A stretch of 64,000 bases of DNA from Micropterus salmoides (GCF_014851395.1 NW_024040817.1:19990519-20054518), one strand, 5' to 3'; counted from the first letter of the stretch, positions 45,503 to 59,160 are shown. Numbers and translations: made by a program. Notes: a model not told the origin generated them from the sequence alone.

Positions 45503-47769
45503 ATAATGCTGGATTTGTGTTTTTGTTTGTCGTGAGTTTTATGTCTTTAAAACGTGCATTAATATTAAATATTTAAAAAATTTCATTCATGAAAAATGAT
45601 CCTATATCTCACTGTACACCATTGTGTATCCATTAAACTGACATATAAGCATCCACCATGAGAAAAAAATGGAGACACAAATCAAGATGCTCAGAGGGTA
45701 ATGAGAGAAGAAAATGAGAAATGGGGAGGGGGGAGTGAGTTTTCCAACCATATCTGATTGGTTTGATCACCAGCTGCTGAGTGAGATGGTTAAATGTCGC
45801 ACCCGAGCCAAGTCGCCCTTTTCCCTGTTGATGCTCTGCCCTGAAGTCTCTCTCAATTACTCATTGGTGATGCTTGGATGTTTGTTTCATAGGATACTGA
45901 GTGTGCGTGGGAAAACGTCACGATGAATGGTGGACAAAAGATAAAAGCATGCAAACCTTTTTTGTATATTCCAAAAAAAAAGGGGGGGGTTTTTTGTATC
46001 ATATTAGAAAATATAAAATTCCTTAAGAGTGCATCTTTCAACTTCAGCTGTGAAAATAATAGCATGGAACATTTGTACTTGGCATGAGACAAGCTGGTTT
46101 CTGTCTGACATGCTCTGATGGAAAACTTGCCAGAAATCTTCACAATCTGACAAACGCTGCCTAGACACCGCTCGGCTGAAATGAGAAGCGCTGCAGAAGG
46201 CTGTGATGCCGCTGTTTTTAGCGCTGTCTCATCTTAATCTTTTGGGTGCTTCACTGTGAGATTTGCAGTACAAAATAGTGCTATAAAATATCCGGAAATT
46301 CAGCAAATGCATCCACAGAAATGTTGTATGTGGTTGCAATCTCTGCGCTCAGTGTAGGCCTAGTTCTTGAGCCGGCATGGCACACATGCAGCACTACAGT
46401 CTCTCACACCCCATGTGTCTTTACTGATAATGCAAAACAAGGCTCCCCACGGTGCAAGTCTTTGGAGATGCTCAGGCTTCAGTTGTCAGGGAGCGATGGG
46501 AACCATAGGAGGAGCGACACACACACACAGTGACAAGAGGCCATTTCCACACTGCATGTCTGTTCAGTTTTATGTAATCCCCAACACCCAGAGCAGCTCA
46601 GGAGCAGTGGCTGATGGCTGCATACATTAGATGACACACTTTTACTTTCAGGGGGGACTCTAGACGGTGCAGTAAACATGTGAGGCCTAGATACAGAGAT
46701 AGCATTGCATTTCTTATGCACCGCCTCTGTCTGGCATCTGATTAGATGGATCATGTAGTGAAGAAAGCAGCCAGGCTTCCATAAAGTCACCCAGTTGGCA
46801 AATTAGTTAAAATAACCATAACCAACAGTTCTGCACTCATCAGTTGTGTCTGAGCAATGTTGCATTTATTTGCTGGAGCATGTTTGTCATTTCCATTTAG
46901 CAAAACTCTTCCCTTTCATAAACTTCAATTTTTCCAGGCAGTAAGGAAAAACATAGGCAACATTTCACCTTGCCAGCTTTTAACGCTATAGACTTCACAA
47001 TTGTTAGTGCAAGTGGGAAAAGACAGGCAACATCTGATGGAATGTGTTGTGAAAGAAATCAAGAGATAGATGTTAAAGTTAGATATGAATTGAAGGTGTT
47101 TATGATCCCACAAAAAAACCCCTTATAACACAAATACAACAGTAACACTTGAGCACAGTGAGCATGGAAAGAACAATCTGACACAAATGATTTACTCTCC
47201 AAATACTTAAGGGGCCTGTTTTACAGACATGCCGTGACTTAAATCCTTTTTCAGCTGAAAGCCTAGGCTTATCTAATCCATGTCTGTGAAACCAGCCAAT
47301 ACAGCATCAAAGACAGTTTGCTTGCATATTTACCTTGAGTTCCTCACTTTGTGTTTTCAGTGGAGTTGGACCTCACTGGGAACTGTCAAGGAACATTGGA
47401 AGAGTTGGCTGAGAACCTCACAGATGGGTGGGGGGCACTTCTGTAGTGCAGTGATTTGAATCCAAAATTAATTTGCACAGAGCGGCAAAGGGTTTACTTT
47501 GGGTTCATATAGCTGTAGAATCCGCGGGCAGCGTTTCGCTTAAAACGTGTTGTGTGTGAACACTCAAAATGTCCAGCGGTCAAACTCGCGCGAGTAAAGC
47601 GAGGCAAATATTAAATTTGCTTTAAGTGTGAACGCACCTTCAAACGTTATTGTTCAGGAGTCCCACACCCTGAGTCAACTCTGAAGTCACTGTGTGTGCT
47701 ACTTAAGCTGGACTTGAGTCTGAGTCTCAAACTCGAGTCCCCATCTCTGGTCCAACACCTGCTAAACCA
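45503..47769. other. Intergenic sequence, nothing recognised
   Basis: Contains an A9-G8-T6 homopolymer junction at about 45974-45996 and short frames only. Confidence 0.4.
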
Positions 47770-47995
47770 AATACCTACAAAATGAGACAGCCTCGGCTGT
47801 GTGTTTAGGGCTAATTAGCAAATGTTAGCTAACCCACAGACGTTGAACGTGGTAAACATTATACCTGCTAAACATCAGCATGTTAGCATTGTCGATGTGA
47901 ACATGTTGCCATGCTAGTATTAGCCTTTAGCTCAAAGCATGGCTGTGTGTCAGTACAGTATCACAGAGATGCTAGCAGCGCTGTAGACTCTTGTT
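47770..47995 (-). repeat. Fish dispersed repeat (tgttagcat family)
   Basis: gctaattagcaaatgttagc, then gctaaacatcagcatgttag and catgctagtattagc. Read in reverse it matches a teleost repeat rich in gctaacatg blocks that I recognise. Family name unknown to me. Confidence 0.55.
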
Positions 47996-49540
47996 ACCCT
48001 CTATGTTCAGATTACAGCATATTCTTCATCAGTATGTCGCCTAATGTGGATCAAAATGGATTATTTCTAAATAATTACAGGACAGTTTGTTCAGAATCAT
48101 CAAACCCCATTTAAGATGTAACATGCTCTTTCAAATAGTGAAAAATTGATGAAATGCTCTTTAGGTCACAGGGGTAGTTAGACAATAAATTATGAAACAG
48201 ACAACGCTGGCTTTGGGCCACAAAAGCGGCTTCGAAACTGAATTATGTATCTCAATATCTCAGTGGTTGCGCCAACACTTGTGTAGGTTTCTGTTGTTTA
48301 CGATTTTATAGCTTAGCAAATACTATTAATCAGGAGTCATGGATCTCTGCATGATGTGAAATAGAAGTCTGAGATGCTGATCTCCATTTACAAGAGAACA
48401 TTTTCTGTTGTGTTGTTTAATAATTTGATTGAATGATTTGCGAGCTTGTTGGACAATGTATCATCTACAGTATTTTATGGCTTTGATTATGTTTTATGAC
48501 AAAATCTATTAAAAAAACTGCAGTTGCACGTGGCACAATTTTGCTGTTGTAATACACCAGTATATGCAGATCTTGTGTGATATTTATGATGACACTGATG
48601 ATGTATTTAATTATGTAAAGCATTTCCATAGTGAGTGAGAGAGGAGGACAGCCACAGCACATATCACACTTGTATACTCAAAACTGGAGTTTGTTACTCT
48701 TTCCTTTCTCACTGCGAATGGGCTTGGCAGAGCCTGGAAATTTGAGTAAATGTTATTTCTAATGTAGATGACATAGATTGGGATTTAAAAAGGAATCGAG
48801 ACAATATTCTATGCTGTGGTTTCTTATTTTGTGCACATTTCCCGATACATTGACGTTTCCTCAACCGATTCTAATGTTGATTCCTTCATACTTTTTTTTT
48901 TTCCACCCAACAGATGCTGATGTTGAAACCTGTCTAAGACCAAGTCATATTTGGCAGAAATAAGAACTAAAGAGAACCCAAGAGTCAAACTGATTCACAC
49001 CAGATTTGTCAGAGCCCCCCCCCTCCCTCCCAACATAGCGACAGAATACCTCTTTAATGTGTGAGATGGAGTGCCTCCATGGGTGATTAACTATTCCACC
49101 CCACTCCCATTCATTTCACTTCATCAGATTACTTGATTGCTTACTAAATGGACTGTCCCCCTCCAGGGAAATATTCTGTATGTATGTTGTCTATGTATTT
49201 GCTCTGGATGTGGTTGATTTATTTTTCCTCGCACACTGTGTTTTTAGACATTCGATTGGCCATAGCTCAGTTCAGTCAAGTGTACCTCAGGTTTTGAGAT
49301 ATTATTAATCCTTTCCAACACATATTTTATATTCAGGTCTACATAGTGGCCTAGAGCTATTTTGGAGTTTCAGCTTGTGAATAGTGAAATTGGGAAAGTA
49401 GTGGTAGTTTACTAATTATGTAGACTAAATTAAACAGGGTCAGGGTCTGACTGCAAACTGACTGAGACCATTAGATATCTAAAGGCTGACAGCCTGACTA
49501 CCTGCCTTACATATAATACATGCATTAAAAAAATAGATTG
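47996..49540. other. Intergenic sequence, nothing recognised
   Basis: Non-coding, with a T-run near 48893 and a C-rich run near 49015. Confidence 0.4.
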
Positions 49541-50145
49541 ACATTTTGAGAAATATGTTTATACACCCATTCTTGTGAGAGCTAGATGAGAAGATCAATA
49601 GCACTGTCTGATAAATACAAAGCTACAGCCAGGAGACCGTTAGCTAGCTTAGCATAGACTGGAAACTGGGGGAAAAATCTGTCCAAAGGCAAATCCAGCT
49701 ACAAGTGCCTCTAAAGCTCAATGATTAACAAGTTATATCTGTGTAAAAATTAAAGTTTAAAAATGACACTGGGTACCTTTCACACACAAGCAAACAAAAG
49801 TATGTTAATTTTGATTGAAATCTTAATGAAAATGAGCAACAAAATTGGCGATTGATTAACTTTCGGAGTCAGCTTCAAGTGGCCATTTGATGAACTGCAG
49901 TTTTTGGCACTTCTGCGTTGGATGTTACCACTTGGGTATAATGTGTTATTTAGTGAGCCTAAGTGGTGCTGGTAGGCTGATTTTGTTACTTTTGGACAGA
50001 ACCAGGATAGCTGTTTTCTCTTGTTTCCAGTCTTTGTGTTATGATAAGCTAACTGGCTCCTGGCTCCTGCTTCACATTTAACAGAAGGATTTGAGTGTGG
50101 TTTTGATCTTCTTATCTTATTCTCTGCAAGAAAACAAAATTTTAA
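49541..50145. mobile_element. Large palindromic (foldback) fish repeat
   Basis: The left arm (gagaagatcaatagcac, agccaggagac, ttagctagcttagc, actggaaac, tgtccaaagg) and the right arm in reverse complement (aagaagatcaaaaccac, agccaggagcc, ttagcttatc, actggaaac, tgtccaaaag) agree over about 150 bp. The sequence is a type I know as abundant in teleosts. No coding capacity. Confidence 0.75.
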
Positions 50146-51302
50146 ACTACCACAAATCTGTACCCCAACATGCCCCCTCTTTAACCAGGGCCACCTCAAG
50201 TCAGAGGAACATGGATCATCCATCCTTGAGCCATCATTAACAACCTAGGTGAAAAGCTATAGATCTTGTGCCCACTACTGTAAACATGTTCATATAAATC
50301 AGAGAAATTATGTGGGTACCGTATATGAGAAGATTCACTGCATGTGGAGATTTTAGCTGAGAAATGGCTGATTGAGATCTCGTTGCCTGATGCTGTATTC
50401 TCCCAGGAGATGAAATAAGTCCTACACCTTGATGTGCTCCTGATTTGGAGTGCTAAAGACATTGACATTGTTTTTCACAATGTATGATTAAATTGAATTC
50501 TGCCTTCTCTTGAGGGACTTTTTCACTTAAGAGGGGTAGTGATGCAGGTCAAATGAACAGATCCCTTGCTATCTGGGTGTAGTCATGTGTGAATTAAACG
50601 CCTCATCACTTGCGAGGCAGTGTCAGCTGTGAAAGTTAATTGTGATGGTTTTCCGCATTTGCAACACACACAAACATGCAGGTGTCTGTACACCAAATAC
50701 ATCCTGATACACCAGTCTCAGAAGTCTATTGTCCATGCTTTATTTTACTCAGCAATGTGCTAGAGATCCCACGTTACCATATTCTGGGCTTATTCTGAAT
50801 AAAAATGTTTTTGAAATAATTTTCCTGCCAGAGAATTAATTACTGTGGTCTACTAATCTTATCTTTTGGTGCAGAGGCAGCGGATAAGAAACTGGTGAGG
50901 AAAAAAGTAGCAGGAAGCAGTCAAGCTCCAAGCTCAAGCATCTGAGAACTGGTTAATGTTCTTTTAAGAGAGAGGCAACATCTTTAGTAGTTGCCAAGTC
51001 TAGGGGGAAAAAAAACTATCCCTGCCTCTGCATAATTCATTACCTATGTGACGATGATGTGCTTGGTCAGACAGACAACCAACTACCCTGGCAATGGAAT
51101 TTTAACTTAGATTGATGAAGCACACAAATAGTATTAATCATCTAAGTCATTGAGCTGATGCCTTATCCAGTGTTGATAAAACATTTTCATCAGGGGATGT
51201 CTCTCCCAAAAAGGATACATGTTTTTTTTACACCAGTAGTTTTACTTTTTAAAATACGTACAATTGCAGCAGATGTTAGCTTCTCCTGTGAATATATTTT
51301 AG

Positions 51303-51400
51303 TATAGAGAGTTAGATAAGAAGGCAATTATTTGTATAGCACATTTCAACAACAAGGCAATTCAGATGTTTCATGCTTTACATAAAAAAGTAACAAGGGA
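51303..51400 (+). repeat. Fish dispersed repeat fragment (aagcacattt family)
   Basis: atttgtatagcacatttcaa then gctttacataaaa; related to 21590-21700. Confidence 0.45.
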
Positions 51401-51454
51401 AACAAAAAAGACATTGAAATATTTTCAGAAGACTGAGATTCATGTCTGAAGGGT

Positions 51455-51685
51455 AAATATGAAGCTGGAGCCAGGAGCCAGTTAGCTTACCTTAGTGTAA
51501 AGAATGGAAACTGCTTGCCTGGTTCTGTCCAAAGGTTAAAAGAATCAGCCTACCAGCACCACTTACGCTTAATAATTAACACATTATACTCAAGGGCAGC
51601 CTCAAGGGCTGAAAAAGGCAGCCTATGCGCCAAGTGCCAAAAACTGCAGTTCACCAAATGGCCACTTGTGGTTGGCTTCAAAAGT
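51455..51685 (+). repeat. Partial second copy of the 49.5-kb palindromic repeat
   Basis: gagccaggagccagttagct, ggttctgtccaaagg, cagcctaccagcaccactta, and gccaaaaactgcagttcac match the right arm of 49541-50145 in reverse complement. Confidence 0.7.
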
Positions 51686-51879
51686 GAGTTGTGATAACTC
51701 AGAAGTTATATAACATAGTATCATGAAGGTATTAAGCTTTTTCTGAGACAGTTTTGAGATTAATTGGATCAACCTGCTCGGAGGAGTAAATCATGTCACT
51801 TCTTGTTGCCAGTTGGTAACTCTATAAGTATGACTGAATAGAGGCATGAAGATGTCTTCAGCGTGGGACTCTAAGCAAA

Positions 51880-53560
51880 CATGTTGGGTTTGGGACAGAT
51901 TTGACAACCATCCATTTACACACTACTTCCCTTTTATGGTGAAACATTGAAATTGATCGCAATGCCACGCAAACGTTGTTTGATGAACCCTAAAAAGCTT
52001 TTATTTCAATTTAGCATCGGGATTACAAGGCCCACATTTGAAGTTGATTTGTTAAAGTATGGAGCATGTACATGGTGAAAATTTGCACCCTGAATCCAAA
52101 ATGGCTGACTTCCTGTTGGGTTAAGGGTATGGCCATGAAGCTTTTCTTTGTGTGGACATGATACATAGGCCTGCCAAATTTGGTAGATCTGTGTAAAACC
52201 ATAGACTGTATATAAGAAGTTGACGTGGTCATCATATTGTAGTGATCATATTTGGCCGAGACGGTGGAGCTAATGGCCGTGTGTGGAGCTAGCTTGCTTG
52301 CTTAGCTAGGTGCATCTGTAATTCACGTTCACGTCATTTTAACAGGGATGATTAGGCAGGATGAACAATTTTGTCTAGTGAACAACAGGCTTAAAACTAA
52401 ATGTACTCACCAGAGAAAGTGAACAGCCAACTCCTAATAAGCTTTTTCAACAGCGCTGGTTAAGTTTACACAATGCCGTGGGTAGGAGTCATTCTAGCCT
52501 GATTGACAGGTCACCATGGTAATGACTTGTCAATCATAGATATTCCCGCCTTGAAGTATACTCTGCTATACGGTCTATTTTCCTCTAAATGGGACCATAA
52601 TTTACTAAATGAACATCATGCTGAGTTTTAGAAGACATGAAACTAGCGATTGAGACCATAAACTCAATAGGAAAGTTTTACTGAGGTACTAAATCAGCTG
52701 AGAAGTAGGGTCATTGATCGGGTCGTTAAATTTTAATAAGAGTGTGTTTTGTTCATCTAGTGTTTCAAGCTCATTACTTCAATATATTCCCTGTAAATCT
52801 GATGTTAATATATAGATTTTACTCATGGATAGGCGTTAGGCTACTGTATGAATGAGCACTTCAGAGATATAGTGATATTAATTATAATTATATATATATG
52901 GCTGGTCTGGTAGCATACTCAGGAAAGATTGTGAAAATGGACGGATTTAGCCGGAGTAGTGGCTTAATCGAATATTGACAACATATTTCTGTGTTTTTTA
53001 CATGGTTTGAATTTGGTTGTGGCTCCATGGGGCTTTATAGAACCATGATAGAGAAAGATCAAGAGGTGAATTTGTGCATTATACTTTGTCAATTAGAGCA
53101 AGCCAGGCAGCCTTCTGTGTTTGAGAACTGCGCTGTTTTTAAAAAAAATTGCCCACTAGAGGGCTGCAGCGCCGCAATAACCAGCCTAGTTAAAATGAAC
53201 GAAATGACACAAAAAAGTTCATTTTAATGAACGAGATTTGGTGACTCGAGTCTTTCAAAAGAGTGACTTTTCCCATCACTAGCAATAATCCCACCAAATC
53301 TCATGAAGATCAAAGCAACTTTGTCAAAAATGTGGCTATTTACGTGTTTGGGGCCGCTATTGAGCCCTCTGGCCATGCCCAATCACACCAGAACATTGGA
53401 TTTCCTACCATTTGAGGTGTGTGCAAATTTTTGTGAGGGTTCAAGTATTCTAAAACCATGAAAAATGTGTCTCCTCAGCAGAAAATTATAATCCTAGCAA
53501 AAACAATACCCTACATGCACTTTGTGCTGAGGACACCGTTTCATGCTGGAGCCCTAATTA
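51880..53560. repeat. Repeat block with nested insertion
   Basis: Outer parts at about 51880-52190 (ctgaatccaaaatggctgac) and 53285-53560 (ccaaatctcatgaagatcaa, ggggccgctattgagccc, ending ctttgtgctgagg and ggagccctaatta) look like two halves of one teleost repeat, split by inner sequence at about 52196-53280. Confidence 0.5.
52196..52690 (+). repeat. Dispersed repeat copy B (ccatagactgtatata family)
   Basis: Matches 9035-9500 in block order (see copy A). It sits inside the outer repeat block, so it inserted later. Confidence 0.6.
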
Positions 53561-55714
53561 AGGGCATGGACGCTTTGAGTGACAGGTGAGCAAGAAATCA
53601 AATAAACATATTTCCCAAAATGTTGAACTATTCCTTTGAGAGTTAACCTTCAAACTCAAGTTTTAGTGTGGGTCGCTATCGAATTATAGATGATGTTCTA
53701 AGAGATAATAGTGTTATAACCAACAAGAGGCACACAGTCTTCAGTGCCCCACATTGGACGCAGTGAATAAAGCCTGGTGATGATTGAAAGGTTAGGTATA
53801 TGTTTCTCTGAGCAAACAGCAGGGTATTCCTTTGCTACACACACTGCCTCTTCTGGCACATGGTGCCAGCCTGGTTGGGCAGCAGAGCATTGTGGGTGCA
53901 GAGTTCCAGTGAATGCCAGAGCATGGGGAGGTTCCGGCAGTGAGCCAAGGCACTGACCTTTCCAGCTGGCCGATCGATAAGGCTCAACATCGCAGGGCTC
54001 CGGAAATCTCTCAGCGGAGAGACAAGAAGCAGAAGACTCACACTGTCAGATGATGCGCTAATTGCTTGTGGTTGCTAACCTCACAAAGTCCTGCTGGGTG
54101 GATCTCAGTGATACAATTCAGCACCCCTGCCTCTGGACCCTTCTGTGGAGTATGGGCCCACAAATAATATGGGGCCATGGGGCAGGTCACTATGTATAAG
54201 GTAGCATACATACTTTACATACTGTACATATACAAATTCCCATAAACTGCAACAACTATATATATGTAAACATACTATCATTTATAATACTGTGTCACAT
54301 AAGCCTCATAAATTAATACTGTATGTACTTTGGTAGACATCTGTTTTACAGGCTTGATGAATGGCATAACTGTGTTATGCAACTCAAATTTGACTTGTTT
54401 TGGATGCCCCTGCACTCATATGTTGATATGATGATTTAAAATAAACGCGAGACATAAGCTTCCATGGATAAGAACATCTGCTGAACATACGCAAAAAATG
54501 CATGTGACAGCCATCTTTTCTGAAAAGCTAAATTGCAAGTGCTCATACTGTTGCGCATAAATACCCAGGTACTTGAATAATAGTACCCGAAAGTGACAGG
54601 AGAGCAATGTTAAGCAGGTAGTGGTATGGAAATGGTGCATGTAGGACTGTGCTCATTCAGCTTGCCTTCTGGTAATAAGCCTGCAGACATGCGGAGGAGT
54701 GGCAGTGAGCAGGGCCAACTCCTCTTACTGCCTAACTCTGCTTTCATCGCCCTGCTTTCATCAAGCTCAAGTGCCACAGCTATTAGACCTTTGTGCAATG
54801 TTGAAGGGGGGAAGCTGAATGTGCCAGCGCGGTTGGCTAGGTTACTTCCAAACTGCTTCGCCAAGCAGCTCTTTGATTAACTGCTCACAATTATGATTAG
54901 CGTTAAGCATTTTGATTTCTTTAAACATACTGCATGGATACATTTGGTCCCTTTTAATATTATTATTTTTAAATAAACATCAAATGTTAGATAGACAATC
55001 CAATTTACAGACTCAGATTACAGATACTAATAATACTTTACAAGAAAAATGCTTTTTACTCACCATACATATAAATGTAACCTGAATCTCATTATATAAA
55101 TTGTAGTAGTTTCAGTAATATAACTGAAAAGGGGTTCTCACATTTCCATTCTCTTCCCTTTGAATGGATTAAGTTGCTCACCACCTGTGGATGCTGTCAC
55201 AATAAACTCCTGGCCTTGGTAGTCTCTCTGTTTTATTCTTTTTTTCTCATTCTCTTCTTTCATTATTGCTTCTTTATGCCTCCAGACTTCTGGGTCTGAA
55301 TGGCATCACAGTACACTGTTCCTTGCAGAAAGTCAGAGCATCTCTGGTGCCTACCGATCTTCCACTGTATGCTACAACAGTCATGTTGGGTGTCAGTAGT
55401 GTGGCAAGTACAGTTTGTTGTTTTCTTTCTGTATATACATTAATGCAAACACACAAAAGATGCAAGGAAAGACATTGTGACACAAAATCTATGGAGTGGA
55501 GGCAGCTAGAGGTAGACTATGAAGCCAGAGAGGAGCCGGTGAGTGAGTGGCAGGTGGCCTGCCCCCAGGGCTTCCTAATGAAGAGAGTCGGCCTGCCTGC
55601 TTATCGATCCAGGCCACATCAGCTGATTTGATGCCTGGCTGACTGGCTGACTGGCAGACTGGGGTGGGGTGGGTGGGTGTGTGGGAGTGGTTGCTTAATA
55701 GGCACCAGGGGCCA
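53561..55714. other. Intergenic sequence, nothing recognised
   Basis: A GC-richer patch at about 53830-54060 has open frames on both strands, but no recognised domain or splice pair. Confidence 0.35.
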
Positions 55715-55715
55715 A

Positions 55716-55742
<27 letters not shown>
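55715..55742. repeat. Short (CA)n microsatellite
   Basis: 28 bp of CA, preceded by a G/T-rich stretch. Confidence 0.9.
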
Positions 55743-55746
<4 letters not shown>

Positions 55747-56019
55747 GAGGACAGAAACTGTGTGCGCTACAGGTGCATGCAAGTGTTTGTGACTTAACGT
55801 AGTGGCAGAGAGTACTTTAAAGCATTTTTTACACATACAGTTTAAGATGTGTGTACTTGAGTGGGAGGATATATATAGGTATGAGTCTGTTGTCTTTAAT
55901 GTTGAACCTCTTTCTCGTCTTTTGGTACAGCACATGAAAAGACAAGGCAGAAGAGACAACAGCTGTCCGCCTGTCACACTGTACCACAGCATTTCTAAGC
56001 CACTGTCCAGCATAATCTA

Positions 56020-56021
<2 letters not shown>

Positions 56022-56090
<69 letters not shown>
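56022..56090. repeat. (CA)n microsatellite
   Basis: Uninterrupted 69-bp CA tract. Confidence 0.98.
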
Positions 56091-56094
<4 letters not shown>

Positions 56095-56813
56095 CCATCA
56101 CAGATGCTCCTTCAAGCTCATTATTTCTGAGACTGTCAGCTTGTGGCTTGTTGTGTTGGTTGGGTAATGCATCTTAAGCTTGGCTATCAAATATGAATAA
56201 AGCACTGACTTCCTCATCTATCTTTCATGGCTTTCATTTGTTAAGCCATTTGCCTGCAAAAATATTTTGCGTGTTCCCATACTATTGTGCTCAAGTAGCA
56301 GCAGATGGCCTATTATAAAATTGAACATACCGTTCTGGCTTATGTGTGAATATTATTGTTCAGGGAGGGATTTGGTAAAAATATTTTTGTGAATGGGGCT
56401 TTAGAATCATAATTGATTTAATATATTTTAATTTGATGGTTTCTGTGACATCATGATTCAGACTACATTATACAAGGCGGTGTTGTGTGGACAATTAATT
56501 GTGTATTTTTGTGTGTATGCTATTTGTATGTATATGTATTTGTGTGTGCTTGTCTTTTTCACTTATTTCAATGTTGTGTATTTGTGTCAGCATGTGTGTT
56601 AGTATATATACATATACACATTTTAATCCATTTCAATGCATAAATGAGAGTGTATAAGAATACATACAGTATACTGTACAAACATTTATACCAAACAGGT
56701 GCTAATGATCACCAATTCAATATATAGGTTGAAACATAATCAGAAATTGATACAGAAATGACTGTGTAGGAAGAACAGCCAAACTCAGCTAACAAGGTGA
56801 GGTTGCTGAAGCC

Positions 56814-57840
56814 ATGGCAAGACTGAGCTTAGCAACAAGACACAAGGTACTTATACTGCATCAGCAAGGTCTCTCCCAGGCAGACATTTCAAGGGTGACA
56901 GGGGTTTCCAGATATGCTGTCCAAGCTCTTTTGAAGAAGCACAAAGAAACGGGTAATGGTGAGGACCGTAGACCCAGTGGTCGGACAAAGAACCTTACTG
57001 CAGCAGATGAAAGACACATCATGCTTACTTTCCTTTGCAATCAGGGGATGTCCAGCCGTGCCATCAGCTCAGAACTAGCAGAAAACTGTGGGACCCTGGT
57101 ACACCCATCTAATGTCTGGAGAAGTCTGGTCAGAAGTGGCTTTCATGGAAGACTCCAACATGGAAACAGGGCCAAGCGACTCAACTATGCACAGAAACAC
57201 AGTAACTCGGGTGCAGAAAAATGGCAGCTGGTGCTCTGGACTGATGAGTCAAAATTTGAAATATTTGGCTGTAACATAAGATAGTTTGTTTGAAGGGCTG
57301 GCGAACTGTACAAGAATGAGTGTCTGATGGCAATAGTGAAAAATGGTGGAGGTTCCTTGCAAGACTGGGGCTGCATTTTGGCAAACAGATTTGTGGATTT
57401 GGTCTGAATTAACGGTCTCCTCAATGCTGAGAAGTACAGGAAGACACTGCAATACCATCGGGGAAGCATCTGATTGACCCCAAATTTATTCTGTAGCATG
57501 ACAAACACCCTAAACATACAATGATAGTCATTAAGAACTATCTTTAGCTTAAAGAAGAAGAAGGAGTTCTGAAAATGATGGTATGGCCCCCACAGAGCCC
57601 TGATCTCAACATCATCGGTCTGTCTGGAGTTACATGAAAAGAGAGAAGCTACTGAGGCTGCGTAAATCTACAGAAGAACTGTAGGTAGTTCTTCAACATG
57701 TTTGGGCCAGCCTACCTGAGACTAACTTGTCAATATGTGTTTACAAGGACACCTTTTCTCCAGAGATTACTTGTATAAACAGTACTTCAAACTTGCGAAT
57801 GCAACAGCATGCCAGCCATGAGCTTCTTCATAAAAACTGA
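56814..57840 (+). pseudogene. Decayed Tc1-like transposase
   Basis: The open part (56814-57284, 156 codons) has the N-terminal double helix-turn-helix of Tc1-like transposases (SQADISRVTGVSRYAVQALL, GRTKNLTAADERHI) and the first catalytic aspartate in WTDESKFEIFG (57243-57245). After that a stop follows, then further stops and frameshifts. Recognisable pieces are ECLMAIVKNGGGSL, HDKHPKHT with the second aspartate (57497 on), and WPPQSPDLNII (57583 on), where the third acidic residue is lost (GGT follows). A short internal deletion removes residues between GRL and HGNRAKRL. Terminal inverted repeats could not be placed. The copy is dead, and is intergenic. Confidence 0.85.
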
Positions 57841-57849
57841 ACTGGTGAC

Positions 57850-59160
57850 TTTAGAAGCATCAAAAGGAGATTTCACACAGATGTGGAAACATTTTGTGTT
57901 TCCGAGCAGCTAACACTGCTAAAGAACAAAGCTCAGGTGACAATAAAAACTGAAAATACTCTTGAAAAGCATCTTATTAACTTTCTAGGAACAAGTCATA
58001 GGATAAGAAAAAAACAACAAAAAAAACCCCATACGAGAATCCTGAGACAGGATATTTCTGCACAAATGCACAAGGACACTGCACTCCACAGTTCACATTG
58101 CTGAGCCATTAGGATGTCAGCAATCCACAAGCACTGATCAATATACACATACTCCTGTAACCATTAGTAGAATCACCGGTGTGGAGAAATAGAAACCATA
58201 TCATCAAGTGCTCTTCTCTCACCCGTGGAGCCATCTTTATCATGGAGAGAGGTACATCAGTCGGGTCACACACATATAAATCATCCAGTGGCTTTGAACC
58301 TCCTAAGAGCACACATCTCTTTGTCTTGTTGGATGGAAAGGGGTTGTGTATAATTAATGCTGGTGGGGTGAGCAGAGGTGGGAGGTCTTGGAAAGCTGCC
58401 ATCCACCTCTTCCATCTCTGAGCATGTATGTTGCGGGACGGCATGTGCGTCAACGTCTGTCATTAACTTGATGCAGAGGAATGCCTTTAGGTTCTTTTTC
58501 TGAGCCTCTTTTTCGTGCAACTTATTCTTCATCTCTCCATCTATTTTGCCCTCAATTCCTCCTTTGAACTATTTGCGCTCTCTGCCCTTCGCTGTGTCTT
58601 CCTTTGACTCTCCTGAAAGTATCTGTGTTATCACTTTGAGTGACAGTTTGTACAAGAGTTTGTGTGTGTAAGAATGGCCTTGTATGTGCCTGTGTAAGTC
58701 AGTATCCTTGTGCTTCCTTTTGTGTGTCTGGATCTCTTTATACCCACTAATTAGAGTGACAGTTTTTATTAATAGTTTGGGGCTAATGTGCGATAGCGTG
58801 ACTCCAGCTTTCTTACTAGCTCGTTTACGCTGCTCTCTCGCCACCCCAGGCCCTAATTATCGAGCTGACTATCTGACAATCGACCACTAAAACAGAGGCG
58901 ACACATTGACATATTGTCACTTCCAAGTTTAGACTGAACCTCTTCAAACCTGAGGTTACGCCTCATTCCACAGACTTGTTCCATCTTGTCTGTCTACCTC
59001 TAAGCATGTCTGAAAACTGCTTTGAGTCCAGATTATAAAACTGTGTTGTCCTGAAAATTTTTAAAGGGTGGCTGTAATGCACCAATGAGCTGGATGCCAA
59101 CTGCCGTAAAAGAAGAAGAAGAAAAATAATGTTTCAAAGGAATACTTTTGAAGTGTTTAT
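57850..59160. other. Intergenic sequence, nothing recognised
   Basis: Short frames only; A-rich homopolymers near 58010-58028. Confidence 0.4.

Noticed and set aside
47520..47645. CpG-rich gcgcgagtaaagcgaggc segment as a regulatory site
   Set aside because: It resembles the end of a dispersed repeat (aagtgtgaacgcacctt) more than a promoter, and no gene starts nearby.
53830..54060. GC-richer patch tested as a collagen or endostatin exon
   Set aside because: Neighbours of human GALNT12 include COL15A1, so I looked for Gly-X-Y repeats or endostatin motifs in the frames here and found none.
55489..56013. 174-codon minus-strand open frame
   Set aside because: It reads through a CA repeat (VCVCVCV) and has no recognisable domain or splice signals.
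57181..57517. Minus-strand frames over the Tc1-like region
   Set aside because: They are shadows of the plus-strand transposase remnant.
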